A stretch of 64,000 nucleotides of DNA from Lentisphaerota bacterium (GTDB lineage: Bacteria > Verrucomicrobiota > Kiritimatiellia > CAIQIC01 > Lenti-01): positions 1-64,000 of the forward strand of contig JAAZBB010000072.1 in assembly GCA_012514035.1 (NCBI GenBank), given 5' to 3'. The notes beneath the pieces were generated by a model, which saw nothing but the letters and a program-made list of their open reading frames with translations, had not been told where the DNA came from and did not search any database. The translations under genes and the position numbers were made by a program. Shown in pieces: positions 19,199-28,588 of the stretch (position 1 is the stretch's first letter; every line of letters begins with the position of its first letter).

Positions 19199-20563
19199 TC
19201 ACAACAGCAGCCGGCCCTTCCCCGGCGACCCGACGAACTGCCCGTGGCGCACCATGATTTCACCGCGCACGGTGACGACTTCGGGCGCGCCGTGGACATC
19301 GATTCCTTCGTAGGGATTGTAGTCCGTGGCGATGCTCTGGGTTTGCCGGGAGAGGGTGCGCCGCGCGGCGGGATCCCACACCACCAGGTCGGCATCCGCC
19401 CCGGGGGCAATCGTCCCCTTGCGCGGCCACAGGCCGAAAATCTTCGCGGGATTTTCCGCCGCCGCCGCCACGAGGCGTTCGAGAGATATCTTCCCGCCGA
19501 CCACCCCCGCCGTGTAGGCCAGCGCCACGCGCTCCTCCACCCCGCCGATGCCGTTGGGAATCTTGGTGAAATCGCCGCGCCCGAGCTCTTTCTGGCCCTT
19601 AAAGTCGAACGGGCAGTGATCCGTGCCCAGGGTGTCGATGCGCCCGTCCGCCAGCGCGGCCCACAGCGCCGCCTGGTCGGACTTCTCGCGCAAGGGCGGC
19701 GAGAGCACCCATTTGGCGCCCTCGAAATTTGGCCGCTCCGCGCAGGTCTTGTCCAGCACGAGGTAATGGGTCATCGTTTCGAGGAACAGCTCGGAAATCC
19801 GGTCGCGGAAGCCGTCGGCCATGGTGAGGGCCGCGGCGCTGCTGACGTGCACGATGTAGGCCTTTGCGCCGGTGGCGGCCGCAAACGTCAGGAACCGGCA
19901 GACGCCTTCGGCTTCGACCAGGGGCGGCCGGCTCGGACCGTGCCATTCGGGCCCCGTTCGGCCCGCCGCCAGCAGTTTCTGCTGCAGCGCCGACACCAGT
20001 TCGGCGTTTTCGCAGTGCGCCATCACGATCAGGTCGCGGGCCGCCGCGAACTCCAGCACCCGGTACAAGTCCGTGTCGGACATCGCCAGGGTGGGCTTGT
20101 AGGCTAGATAGATCTTGACCGACCGCAGGCCCCTGGCCACGTAGGCCTCCAGTTGCCGGCGCGTGGTTTCATCGAACCGGGTCAGGGTCAGATGCCAGGC
20201 GTAGTCGCAGTGCGCCTGGCCGGCGGCCTGTTGGTCCCAGGCCGCCCAGGCCGCGTCGGGATCGGGCTCCAGGCCCGAACCGGCGAAATCCATCACGCAG
20301 GTCGTGCCGCCCAACAGCGCCGCGCGCGTGCAGGAATCATAGTCGGATTTCACCGTCACATTCTTCAGCGGCATGTAGGCGTGGACGTGCGGATCAATGA
20401 AGCCCGGGAACACCAGTTTGCCGGCCGCTTCGATCACCGTCGCGCCCGGCGGCGGGGCGATCTCCGGCGCCACGCGGGTAATCGACTCCCCCGCGCACCA
20501 GACATCCGCCGCCCGGCGGCCCGCGGCCGTGACCACTTCGCCCCCGCGGATCAACAGGCCCAT
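19199..20563 (-). CDS. Dihydropyrimidinase / D-hydantoinase family amidohydrolase
   Basis: GLLIRGGEVVTAAGRRAADVWCAGESI...VFPGFIDPHVHAYMPLKNVTVKSDYDSCTRAALLGGTTCVMDFAG; later GTDHCPFD. Confidence 0.9.
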   Translation of the reverse strand: MGLLIRGGEVVTAAGRRAADVWCAGESITRVAPEIAPPPGATVIEAAGKLVFPGFIDPHVHAYMPLKNVTVKSDYDSCTRAALLGGTTCVMDFAGSGLEPDPDAAWAAWDQQAAGQAHCDYAWHLTLTRFDETTRRQLEAYVARGLRSVKIYLAYKPTLAMSDTDLYRVLEFAAARDLIVMAHCENAELVSALQQKLLAAGRTGPEWHGPSRPPLVEAEGVCRFLTFAAATGAKAYIVHVSSAAALTMADGFRDRISELFLETMTHYLVLDKTCAERPNFEGAKWVLSPPLREKSDQAALWAALADGRIDTLGTDHCPFDFKGQKELGRGDFTKIPNGIGGVEERVALAYTAGVVGGKISLERLVAAAAENPAKIFGLWPRKGTIAPGADADLVVWDPAARRTLSRQTQSIATDYNPYEGIDVHGAPEVVTVRGEIMVRHGQFVGSPGKGRLLL

Positions 20564-20573
20564 CGGCGCGCTC

Positions 20574-20936
20574 CTATTTCTTCAGAATCTTGGCGATGCG
20601 GTTGCGCGCATCCACCTTCACCACCGTCGCCTTGAACTTCCGGGCCTCCGCATCTTCCATCGGCGCGTAGGCCAGCACGATGATGGTGTCGCCCAGCACC
20701 GCCAGCCGCGCCGCGGGCCCGTTGAGCATCATCTGTCCCGTGCCCCGCTTGCCGCGGATCACGTAGGTGATGAAGCGCTCGCCGTTGTTCAGATTCAGGA
20801 CCTGCACCTGCTCGCCGGCCAGCATGTCCGCCGCCTCCATCAGGTTCTCGTCGATGGCGATGCTCCCCTCGTAGTCGAGTTCGAGCCCCGTCACCGTCGC
20901 CCGGTGGATTTTCGATTTCAACATGATGCGCTGCAT
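20574..20936 (-). CDS. panD: Aspartate 1-decarboxylase
   Basis: [29 protein letters not shown] - classic PanD with Gly-Ser cleavage site. Confidence 0.96.
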   Translation of the reverse strand: MQRIMLKSKIHRATVTGLELDYEGSIAIDENLMEAADMLAGEQVQVLNLNNGERFITYVIRGKRGTGQMMLNGPAARLAVLGDTIIVLAYAPMEDAEARKFKATVVKVDARNRIAKILKK

Positions 20937-20989
20937 CGTCGGTCCTTTCCTTTAAAAAAACGTACTGTATCCCGATCCCCGCCGCCACT

Positions 20990-21625
20990 TCAAGAGCCGA
21001 GAATGCGCGGCCGGCCCTCGGCATCGAAGCGCGGGGGAACAATCACCGGGGGATGAAGATAGATCGGCTGCCGTTCCTCGCTCGGCCCCCCGGCGAAGAA
21101 CAAGCGTCCCACCCACTCCGCCTGCGGGACGCGGCCGGGCTCAATCCAGTGCGCATCCGGCCACTCCCGGCCGCGCAACTCCGCCGGCAGCAGCCGCCAC
21201 GCCCCCGTCTGACGGAGGAGATGCAATGGCTCGCGCTCAAACCGCCCCGCCCAGATTTGTCCCCGCCGCGCGTCGCCCCACACGACCACCGACATCATTT
21301 CCGTTTTTTCCGCCAGAATCTCCGCCGCCAGCGCGGCGCCGCTGGAGACCGTCCACACCGACTTGTTTTGCGGCAGCGCCCACCCACAGGCCGCCGTGAG
21401 GCTCACCCGCAGACCTGTATAGGAACCCGGCCCCCGACCAACTGCGAAGGCACCAAGGGCCTCCCACCCCCAGCCCGCCCCGGACAGCAAAGCCCCCCCC
21501 GCATCGAAAAGCCCTTGGCTGCGACGCTGACGGGCATCCATCGGCACGGACGCCACCACACCGCCATCCTCAACAAGCGCCAGGCTGCCGGCGTCGGACG
21601 AGATTTCCACGGCCAGAACTTTCAT
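20990..21625 (-). CDS. tsaB: tRNA threonylcarbamoyladenosine biosynthesis protein TsaB
   Basis: MKVLAVEISSDAGSLALVEDG...VGRGPGSYTGLRVSLTAACG. Confidence 0.9.
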   Translation of the reverse strand: MKVLAVEISSDAGSLALVEDGGVVASVPMDARQRRSQGLFDAGGALLSGAGWGWEALGAFAVGRGPGSYTGLRVSLTAACGWALPQNKSVWTVSSGAALAAEILAEKTEMMSVVVWGDARRGQIWAGRFEREPLHLLRQTGAWRLLPAELRGREWPDAHWIEPGRVPQAEWVGRLFFAGGPSEERQPIYLHPPVIVPPRFDAEGRPRILGS

Positions 21626-21828
21626 GCCCTACACGTTGTCCGCTCCGGCCCTTCCTGTCAATGACCCAGAACACAACGTTTCCATGGGGCACATCCGCGA
21701 TTGGGAATACTACCCCAACGATGCAGGGGGCAATGGACGGGAGCACGCGCAGACGAGTACACCAAACGACTCCGGTTCGTCGTTCAGCGATCAGGCTGAA
21801 TTCTTGCACTTCATTGCCGAAACGTTTG

Positions 21829-21852
21829 TTTCAATGTTTATAAACATTGAAA
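21829..21852. promoter_or_regulatory. Perfect 24-bp dyad TTTCAATGTTTATAAACATTGAAA plus second half-related copy to 21880
   Basis: Direct reading; TTTATAAACATTGA at 21837-21850 repeated at 21864-21877. Confidence 0.55.
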
Positions 21853-21947
21853 TTATTCGAATATTTATAAACATTGATATACTTTTCTTATCCAAATGCC
21901 GTGCATCTGGTTACTTTGGCAGGGCTGGAAAATATTCCGGACTCGGG

Positions 21948-22508
21948 TCAGTCGGGCGGACGGGCGGCGGCAAGCTCGGGCCCAGCGAGTGCGGTGCGCC
22001 AGGCGGCGAGTTTGCGGGCATAGGTGCGGGAGGCATGGGCGGGGCTGGTGGAGGGCAGGCGGACCAGTTCAACGCCATTCAGAAGACGATTGCAACGGGG
22101 TGCCACATGCCGCCGGAACAAGTCCGCCGCGGAACTGCCGTTGAACGCGATCCGCTTCAAGCCCGGATGACGCCGCAGCAACGCGGGAATGTCGTTGGGG
22201 ATGAGTCGCCGGGGATGAATGTCGGAATCCAGACTGCCGGGACGATGCGCCGCATGAAGAACATCCCACAGCATGACTCCGCAGGCGGCCAGCCGACGCA
22301 ACCGAACGGCATAGGCCCATGACCGCCCCGCGCCGTACAGATCCCCCATGATCTGCCAGAAGCAATTCCGGGGATGGGCGTAGTACTGCCCCTGCCGGAT
22401 GGATTCCGCACTTGGCAATGTGCCCAGGATCAGTACCCGCGCGCGGCGGGGCTCTACGGGCGGGAAGCCCGTTGCCCAGGCTGGGGCCTTGGCCTTTGGC
22501 TGCTTCAT
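21948..22508 (-). CDS. DNA-deoxyinosine/hypoxanthine glycosylase (uracil-DNA glycosylase superfamily)
   Basis: [44 protein letters not shown] ... LPSTSPAHA. Confidence 0.85.
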   Translation of the reverse strand: MKQPKAKAPAWATGFPPVEPRRARVLILGTLPSAESIRQGQYYAHPRNCFWQIMGDLYGAGRSWAYAVRLRRLAACGVMLWDVLHAAHRPGSLDSDIHPRRLIPNDIPALLRRHPGLKRIAFNGSSAADLFRRHVAPRCNRLLNGVELVRLPSTSPAHASRTYARKLAAWRTALAGPELAAARPPD

Positions 22509-22996
22509 GGATCTGTCCGCCGGGACACGAAGCGCAGGGCGACGGAATTGATGCAGTAGCGCAGACCGGTGGGGCGCGGCCCGTCGTCGAACACGTGGCC
22601 CAGATGGGCGTCACACCGCGTGCAAAGCACCTCGGTCCGCACCAGGCCGTGGCTGCGGTCCGGGCGCATCGTGAGGTGCTCGCGGGCTACCGGCTGGAAA
22701 AAGCTAGGCCAGCCCGTCCCGGAATCGAACTTGTGGTCCGACGAAAAGAGCGGCAGCCCGCAGCACACGCATTCATAGGTACCGGATTCGTGGTGGTCGT
22801 GGAACGGTCCCGAACAGGCCCGTTCGGTGCCCTGCTGGCGGGTGATGCGGTATTGCTCCGGGGTCAACCGGGCACGCCATTCGGCATCGGTCATGACCAG
22901 CTTGTCCATGGAAACGGCCTCCCTTTGTGCGGGCCCGGCCCCCGGCCCAGTGGTCCCGACAACCAGCAACCAGCTGATGACCAGTGCGTGCTTCAT
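22505..22996 (-). CDS. msrB: Peptide-methionine (R)-S-oxide reductase, exported
   Basis: [30 protein letters not shown]...[31 protein letters not shown]. Confidence 0.95.
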   Translation of the reverse strand: MKHALVISWLLVVGTTGPGAGPAQREAVSMDKLVMTDAEWRARLTPEQYRITRQQGTERACSGPFHDHHESGTYECVCCGLPLFSSDHKFDSGTGWPSFFQPVAREHLTMRPDRSHGLVRTEVLCTRCDAHLGHVFDDGPRPTGLRYCINSVALRFVSRRTDP

Positions 22997-23075
22997 GCCG
23001 ATACCATACCCCATCGGCCCGGCCGGCGAAAGGTTGGCACTTGCGCCGTTGCGCGCTGCGTGGCAAATTGCCGTC

Positions 23076-23960
23076 ATGAACAGAGCCTGGACGGACTATT
23101 TCCAGCAGATTCCCAACCCGGGGGTGGGCGGACTGCTGGAGATTCTGGTCCTGTCGGTCATGTTTTACTACGCCATCCTGTTCTTCCGCGGCACCCGCGG
23201 CGCTCAGGTCCTGCTGGGATTCGTCACCGCCGTGGTGGCCATGCTGGTGGTGACGCGGATTTTCAACCTCGATACGCTGAACTGGCTGCTCCAGCAGATG
23301 TCGGTCTATCTGGTCGTCGCCTTTCTGGTGATCTTCCAGCCGGAAATCCGTCGCGCGCTGGCCGAGCTGGGCAAACAGCACGTCTTCGCCACCACCGAAC
23401 GCGAACGCGGGGTCCTGGACGAAATCCTCCAGGCGGTTTCCCGCCTGGCGGCCGACAAGATGGGAGCCCTGATCGCCATTGAACGTGAAATCGGGACCCG
23501 GGCGGTGCAGGAGACCGGTGTCCGGCTGGATGCCGCGGTCAGCGCCGAACTGCTCGCCACCATTTTCTATCCCCGGACGGAATTGCACGACGGCGGCGTG
23601 ATCATCGCAGGCGACCGCATCCGTGCCGCGGGCTGCGTCTATCCGCTGTCGAGCCGGGACATCGGCAAGACGGGCACCCGCCACCGGGCCGCCGTGGGCC
23701 TGTCGGAGGAAAGCGATGCGCTGGTGATCGTGGTGTCGGAGGAGACCGGGGCAATTTCCCTGGCCTACCGGGGCCGGCTGATCCGGGGCCTGGAAGAAGA
23801 ACGCCTGCGTCGCATTCTTTCTTCCGTGCTGCTGCGCAGCGCCAAGACCCAAAGCCGCTGGCAGCGGTTCCGGCGCAATCTCGACCTGTCTGCCGAAGGA
23901 CTGGCCCGCACGGATGACATGATGGAGCGTGAATTTGAAAATCCGCCGCCGAATCCTTGA
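23076..23960 (+). CDS. cdaA: Diadenylate cyclase (DAC domain, CdaA type)
   Basis: N-terminal TMs; [14 protein letters not shown] and [12 protein letters not shown] motifs. Confidence 0.95.
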   Translation: MNRAWTDYFQQIPNPGVGGLLEILVLSVMFYYAILFFRGTRGAQVLLGFVTAVVAMLVVTRIFNLDTLNWLLQQMSVYLVVAFLVIFQPEIRRALAELGKQHVFATTERERGVLDEILQAVSRLAADKMGALIAIEREIGTRAVQETGVRLDAAVSAELLATIFYPRTELHDGGVIIAGDRIRAAGCVYPLSSRDIGKTGTRHRAAVGLSEESDALVIVVSEETGAISLAYRGRLIRGLEEERLRRILSSVLLRSAKTQSRWQRFRRNLDLSAEGLARTDDMMEREFENPPPNP

Positions 23961-24882
23961 TTTTCTCGCCACCCGCAATGGCCTGCGTCTGCTGGCGCTC
24001 GGCGCCGCGGTGGTGGTGTGGTATGCCATCCGCGCGGCGACCAGCAACGCCACGCTCATCACCGACATTCCCCTGACGATCCAGCCGCCGGCTGACTGGA
24101 GCGTGGTGGCTGGTTCCGCCAAAACCGTGGACGTGGCGTTTTTGGGAACCCGCAACGATCTGCGCTACCTGAACCGCGAAATGATCAAAGCCACGGTGGA
24201 TGCGCGCGTCCACGAGGACACCCGGCCGCTCACAGTCACCCTGAGCGCGGCGCACATCAATGCGCCCGGCAGCGCCCGCATCGATTTCATCCGTCCCGCT
24301 ACCATCACCTTCCGGTTGGACCGCCGGATCACCAAACAGGTGCCGGTCACTGTGGAAACCCAGAACCTGCTGCCCGACGGCTACGAAACCGAAAAGATGG
24401 TGGTAACGCCGGCAACCGTGGAACTGTCCGGGCCCGCCCAGATCCTGGATCAGATCGAATCCATTCGCACGGTGCCGGTGGATCTGGATGGCCGTATCCG
24501 GTCCATCAACAAGCGCCGCCTGCCGCTGGTGCCCGGCGAGAACTTCGCCGACGTGCGCATCGATCCGCCCGCCGTCACGCTGGACCTGACCATCGTCGAG
24601 CGGTCCGTCAGTCTTGTGTTCCCCGACCTGCCGATCATGGCGCTGCTGCCGCCGGGCCGCTCCGGACAGGCGGAGCTGGATCCGGAAGTGGCGACGCTCA
24701 CGGTCAAGGGCCGGCCGGAACTGATCAAAAACCTGTCCGCCGGGGATCTGCGGTTGTTCGTGGATGCCGGGGAGGCGTCCGGTCCGGGTCCGGATACCCT
24801 GCCAATCCGCGCCGTCCTGCCCAACGGGGTAACGCGGGTGCGCACCGAACCGGCCACCGCCACCGTTCGTTTGGAGGACTGA
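23929..24882 (+). CDS. cdaR: YbbR/CdaR-family protein
   Basis: GTG start overlapping cdaA; N-term TM, YbbR-like repeats. Confidence 0.82.
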   Translation: MNLKIRRRILDFLATRNGLRLLALGAAVVVWYAIRAATSNATLITDIPLTIQPPADWSVVAGSAKTVDVAFLGTRNDLRYLNREMIKATVDARVHEDTRPLTVTLSAAHINAPGSARIDFIRPATITFRLDRRITKQVPVTVETQNLLPDGYETEKMVVTPATVELSGPAQILDQIESIRTVPVDLDGRIRSINKRRLPLVPGENFADVRIDPPAVTLDLTIVERSVSLVFPDLPIMALLPPGRSGQAELDPEVATLTVKGRPELIKNLSAGDLRLFVDAGEASGPGPDTLPIRAVLPNGVTRVRTEPATATVRLED

Positions 24883-24884
24883 CG

Positions 24885-25487
24885 ATGCGCCGGGTGTTGA
24901 TCATCGCCGCCTGGCTGCTGCTGTTCGGGGAGCTCTGGAGCGGCGCCAGCGAGTCCGCCTGGCGGAGGATGGAGCTGCCACCCGAATCCGCCCGACTTGT
25001 GCGCCTGGCCGAAACCACCCGGGATCCCCGCGCCGCCGCCCGCCTCCATGCCGAAGCGATCCGCCTTTGTCCCTCCAACGGCCCCGCCCTGTACGGATTG
25101 GCGTACCTCATGCTCGCCCAGGACCGCCCGGCGGACGCGCTCAAGATCTTCCGGCGCCTCAACGCCCTCTTTCCCGGCGAGGCGGACATCGCTGCCGGCC
25201 TGGCCGCCGCCATTGTCCGCCTGCCCGGTCTACGACGGCCGCTGGCCCGCGAAGGCCTGGCCTGCGCGGAGCGAGCGGTTGCCCAGCAACCCGAATTCCC
25301 GGAAGCCTGGCATCTACTTTCCCTGCTCCGGCATTTCGACGGCGATTATTCCGGCGCCGCCGAAGCTGCCCGCCGGGCAATCCAATGCGATGCACAGAAC
25401 CCCTCCGATCCGGAAACCACCGCTCGCTATCAACAACAGGAGATCGCATGCACCGATGCTGTTTTGGCATTCTCGCCCTTGGACTGA
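24885..25487 (+). CDS. TPR-like repeat protein, exported
   Basis: MRRVLIIAAWLLLFGELWSGAS signal; ALYGLAYLMLAQDRPADALKIFRRLNALFP. Confidence 0.75.
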   Translation: MRRVLIIAAWLLLFGELWSGASESAWRRMELPPESARLVRLAETTRDPRAAARLHAEAIRLCPSNGPALYGLAYLMLAQDRPADALKIFRRLNALFPGEADIAAGLAAAIVRLPGLRRPLAREGLACAERAVAQQPEFPEAWHLLSLLRHFDGDYSGAAEAARRAIQCDAQNPSDPETTARYQQQEIACTDAVLAFSPLD

Positions 25488-26170
25488 TCGCCATTCCGGC
25501 CGCCGCCAGTGACGAACCCGCAGCGGCCGCGCCGCCGCCGGCCGCGTCCGAACCCGTCATCTACCGCGTCGGCGAAGAGCCACAGCCCGAGCCGTCCCCC
25601 GTACGGTGGGAAGGCTCCACGGCCATCCTGGGTTCGGTGAAACTGGACTCCGCGGCCAGGACCGTGATCGCCACCGGGTGGGTCAACCAGATCGCGGGTC
25701 CGATTGAAGTGCTGGCCTGCGGCCCCCAGGGCAAGGTCCATGAATCCGTTTTTGTTCTGACCCTCAATCCCCTTGATCTGCAGGCGGCGCTGCTGCTCGC
25801 CGGGCTCAAGGGCGGCGCCCCCATGCCCGCCCTGGGCGAGGGCCCGCCCCGGGGCACGCCCGTGGACATCCTCGTGGAGTGGACGGCCGCTGGGGAAACC
25901 CGGCGGGCCCGCGCCGAAGAGTTTGTCTGGAACATCGAGGAAAATGCTGTCCTGCCCGAAACGCCGTGGATCTTCACCGGCTCCGTCGTCAAGGACGGCG
26001 AGTTCAAGGCCCTGGTGGAAGAGTCCCTGGTGGTGACCTACTGGGATCCCTACGCAATCATCAACCTGCCGCTGCCCTGCGGGGCCAACGACGAAATCCT
26101 GCATGTCAACACCAACACCGTGCCCCCCTACCAAACGCCGGTGACCATGCACTTCACGCCCCGCGATTGA
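25448..26170 (+). CDS. YdjY-domain-containing exported protein
   Basis: MHRCCFGILALGLIAIPAAASDEPAAAAPP signal; WVNQIAGPIEVLACGPQGKVHESVFVLTLNPLDLQAALLLAGL. Confidence 0.78.
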   Translation: MHRCCFGILALGLIAIPAAASDEPAAAAPPPAASEPVIYRVGEEPQPEPSPVRWEGSTAILGSVKLDSAARTVIATGWVNQIAGPIEVLACGPQGKVHESVFVLTLNPLDLQAALLLAGLKGGAPMPALGEGPPRGTPVDILVEWTAAGETRRARAEEFVWNIEENAVLPETPWIFTGSVVKDGEFKALVEESLVVTYWDPYAIINLPLPCGANDEILHVNTNTVPPYQTPVTMHFTPRD

Positions 26171-26214
26171 GTGCGCCGCCGCCGCCCCCCCCTTTTCAGG
26201 CCCCCGTCAGGAAG

Positions 26215-27207
26215 CTACCAGTTCAGCACGCAGTTGGTCTGGTACGCCCCGCTGTTGATCTTGAGGTAGCGGGGCTGGATCATCGGCACCACGATCTGCT
26301 GCATGGCACTTTCGGCCCCGGCGGGAATGTTCACCGTCTTGCCACTCATGATGGCCGCCATGCTTTTTTCGCAGGGAATAATCCGAATGACCCGGGCCTC
26401 ATCGGTCAGGTTCCGGACCGAAAACCTCACCCAGAAATTATCATCCGGAAGCTTTTTGGTTTCGATGCTGTGGATTTCGATGTTTGCGGGCACTGCGGAC
26501 ACATCCGGCTGGGGTTGTTCTTCCGGCGGCGGGCGGCTGGCCGCGGCCATTTCCCGCTGATATTTCCAGGCGACGACGGGATCGTAGCCGTGCTCGCGCC
26601 GCAGTTCCTCCGGCAGGGAGGGAAACCACAGCTTGGTAACGCCCCCATCGTGATGGAACGTCAGGCCATCGGGTTCCACGCGGGTGATTTTGATGTTGCG
26701 AAAGATCTGGCCGTAGGTCGTCACCAGATCGTCGGCATCCGGCGGCGGATCCGGCTGCACCGGCATTTCCTTGCGGTATTTTTCATGCAAAGCGGGCGGA
26801 ATCACCGCAAAATAGACCGTGGCCAGACCGGTGTCGTGGCCGATGCGCAGCGTGTCCCGGCCGACCTCCTTGACCACGACATTCCGGTAAATCTCGCCGG
26901 AAAGCGTCGCCAGGTCCTGGGGCCCGGGCGGTTCTTCCTGTTCGCCGGCCAACCGGTCCGTAGCCACCGGAAGCTGCGACCGCGACTTGTAGTGTCCGCG
27001 CAGCTCGGGATGGATGTCCTTGAACAGCACGCGGGCGCTGCCGCCATCGTGCTCGATGAACAGACCATGGCGGTCGAAACTCTGCACCACGATGTTGCTG
27101 TAGGTCACCCCCGCCAGGGTCGTCAGGTCGTCCGCGCGCACCGGCCGGGACACGCTCGCGAGCAGGCACAGGAGAATGCCAACCAGGCAAAGATCTGGCT
27201 TGTTCAT
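26215..27207 (-). CDS. Hypothetical exported protein with three tandem ~55-aa repeats
   Basis: Signal peptide MNKPDLCLVGILLCLLASVSRPVRA; repeats DLTTLAGVTYSNIVV.., DLATLSGEIYRNVVV.., DLVTTYGQIFRNIKI.. Confidence 0.78.
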   Translation of the reverse strand: MNKPDLCLVGILLCLLASVSRPVRADDLTTLAGVTYSNIVVQSFDRHGLFIEHDGGSARVLFKDIHPELRGHYKSRSQLPVATDRLAGEQEEPPGPQDLATLSGEIYRNVVVKEVGRDTLRIGHDTGLATVYFAVIPPALHEKYRKEMPVQPDPPPDADDLVTTYGQIFRNIKITRVEPDGLTFHHDGGVTKLWFPSLPEELRREHGYDPVVAWKYQREMAAASRPPPEEQPQPDVSAVPANIEIHSIETKKLPDDNFWVRFSVRNLTDEARVIRIIPCEKSMAAIMSGKTVNIPAGAESAMQQIVVPMIQPRYLKINSGAYQTNCVLNW

Positions 27208-27283
27208 GAAAGTATCCTACGCCCCGGTGCGGATCGTGAAAAGCCCTCATTCCGGGCGGGGGGCAAATTCCCCGGCGGACTCC

Positions 27284-27883
27284 TCAGGCCCGGCGGACAC
27301 CAAGCCGGCCAATGGGAACCTGGGAAATATAGTAGCGTTCAAAATCGGTCTGTTCCTCCGGCGGCGGCCCCCAGGGGGCGATGGGCACAAAGCGCGGGTC
27401 CCGGGCGAAAATATCCACAAGCTGCCTAAAGTAGGGCTGGTGGTCTGTGGCCACGTGTATGGCGCCACCCGGCGCAAGGGTCCGGTGCAAGGCATCGAGA
27501 AAGAGGGCATTGAAAAGCCGGTGTCCCTCGTGCCGCGCCTTGGGCCAGGGATCGGGGAAAAAAATATAGTAGGTATCGACCGCGCCCGGGGGCAGCAGGT
27601 AGGCCACCGCGTAATAGGCTTCGACGCGCATCAGCCGGATGTTGTCCAGATCCAGCCGGCGGGCCCGGTTGTCGACGGCCCGGATGCGCCGCAGCATGCG
27701 GTCGATGCCCAGGAAGTTGGTTTGGGGATGTCGGGCCGCGTGCGCCAGCAGGAAGCGCCCCTTTCCGCAGCCCAGATCCACCTCAAGCCGCCGTTCCGGA
27801 TGCGCGAACCACTGCCGGACCGGCACAGGCCCGAGCCATTCCGTCTCCGTCGCGGGCCCCGCCCGCAGGCTGTGCGCAATCAT
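27284..27883 (-). CDS. trmB: tRNA (guanine-N7-)-methyltransferase
   Basis: VDLGCGKGRFLLAHAARHPQTNFLGIDRM...YYIFFPDPWPKARHEGHRLFN. Confidence 0.95.
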   Translation of the reverse strand: MIAHSLRAGPATETEWLGPVPVRQWFAHPERRLEVDLGCGKGRFLLAHAARHPQTNFLGIDRMLRRIRAVDNRARRLDLDNIRLMRVEAYYAVAYLLPPGAVDTYYIFFPDPWPKARHEGHRLFNALFLDALHRTLAPGGAIHVATDHQPYFRQLVDIFARDPRFVPIAPWGPPPEEQTDFERYYISQVPIGRLGVRRA

Positions 27884-27954
27884 GCCATGCCTCTGATCGG
27901 CGGCGGCGGCGCGCGGGGAACCGGACGGTGCCGCCGCCCCGGCGACCCCGGGCC

Positions 27955-28548
27955 TTACGGGGCGGATTCCGGCTTGAGTTCCGCCAGCGCCTTCAGGTCC
28001 AGGGCGTTGGCGGAGGCCGCCAGTTCATCGAACGAATCCAGGCCTGAGCCGGTCACCTTCACGCTGAACCGGCCGCCGACATATACTTCGATTTCGCCGG
28101 AGCCGTCGGTCCGGTCATAGGTTTCAAGGGATTTGAATCCCTGGCAGGTGGCCGTGCGTTCGAAGCCGCTGCGGGTTTCCTTGTCCACCTCGCTGTTGGT
28201 CCAGCCAAGCATGGCCATGGCGGCCAGCCCGCCCATTCCGCCGATGTCGGTGATTTCGATTTGGATGGATTTGTCGCCGCTTTCATAAACGCCGGTTGCC
28301 ACGACGGTGTTCATGCCGAACGCGCCTTGTTTTTCCGAACCGGCCTCCACCCGTTCGAAACCGGGCACGGCGGCCGGCAGGGCCTCTTTCAGGGCCTTGG
28401 GCGAGACCGTGGCCGGGGCATTCGTGGCCTGTTGCGACTGCGCCATGCCGCCGAGCGCCTGCATCATCGCGCCGAGATCCATCGTTTCCTGAGCCTGAAC
28501 CGCGCCGGCCACGCACGCCGCCAGCAAACCTGCCCATATCCTGTTCAT
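27955..28548 (-). CDS. Hypothetical exported protein
   Basis: MNRIWAGLLAACVAGAVQAQETMDLGAMMQALGGMAQ. Confidence 0.7.
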   Translation of the reverse strand: MNRIWAGLLAACVAGAVQAQETMDLGAMMQALGGMAQSQQATNAPATVSPKALKEALPAAVPGFERVEAGSEKQGAFGMNTVVATGVYESGDKSIQIEITDIGGMGGLAAMAMLGWTNSEVDKETRSGFERTATCQGFKSLETYDRTDGSGEIEVYVGGRFSVKVTGSGLDSFDELAASANALDLKALAELKPESAP

Positions 28549-28588
28549 CCTGTCCTCCGGGGTGTTGTGTTTACATTGGTCATCGACA

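Noticed and set aside
21626-21947. Possible remnant coding gene in the tsaB upstream region
   Set aside because: Short minus ORF (79 aa) shows no recognisable family; kept only as intergenic DNA with dyads
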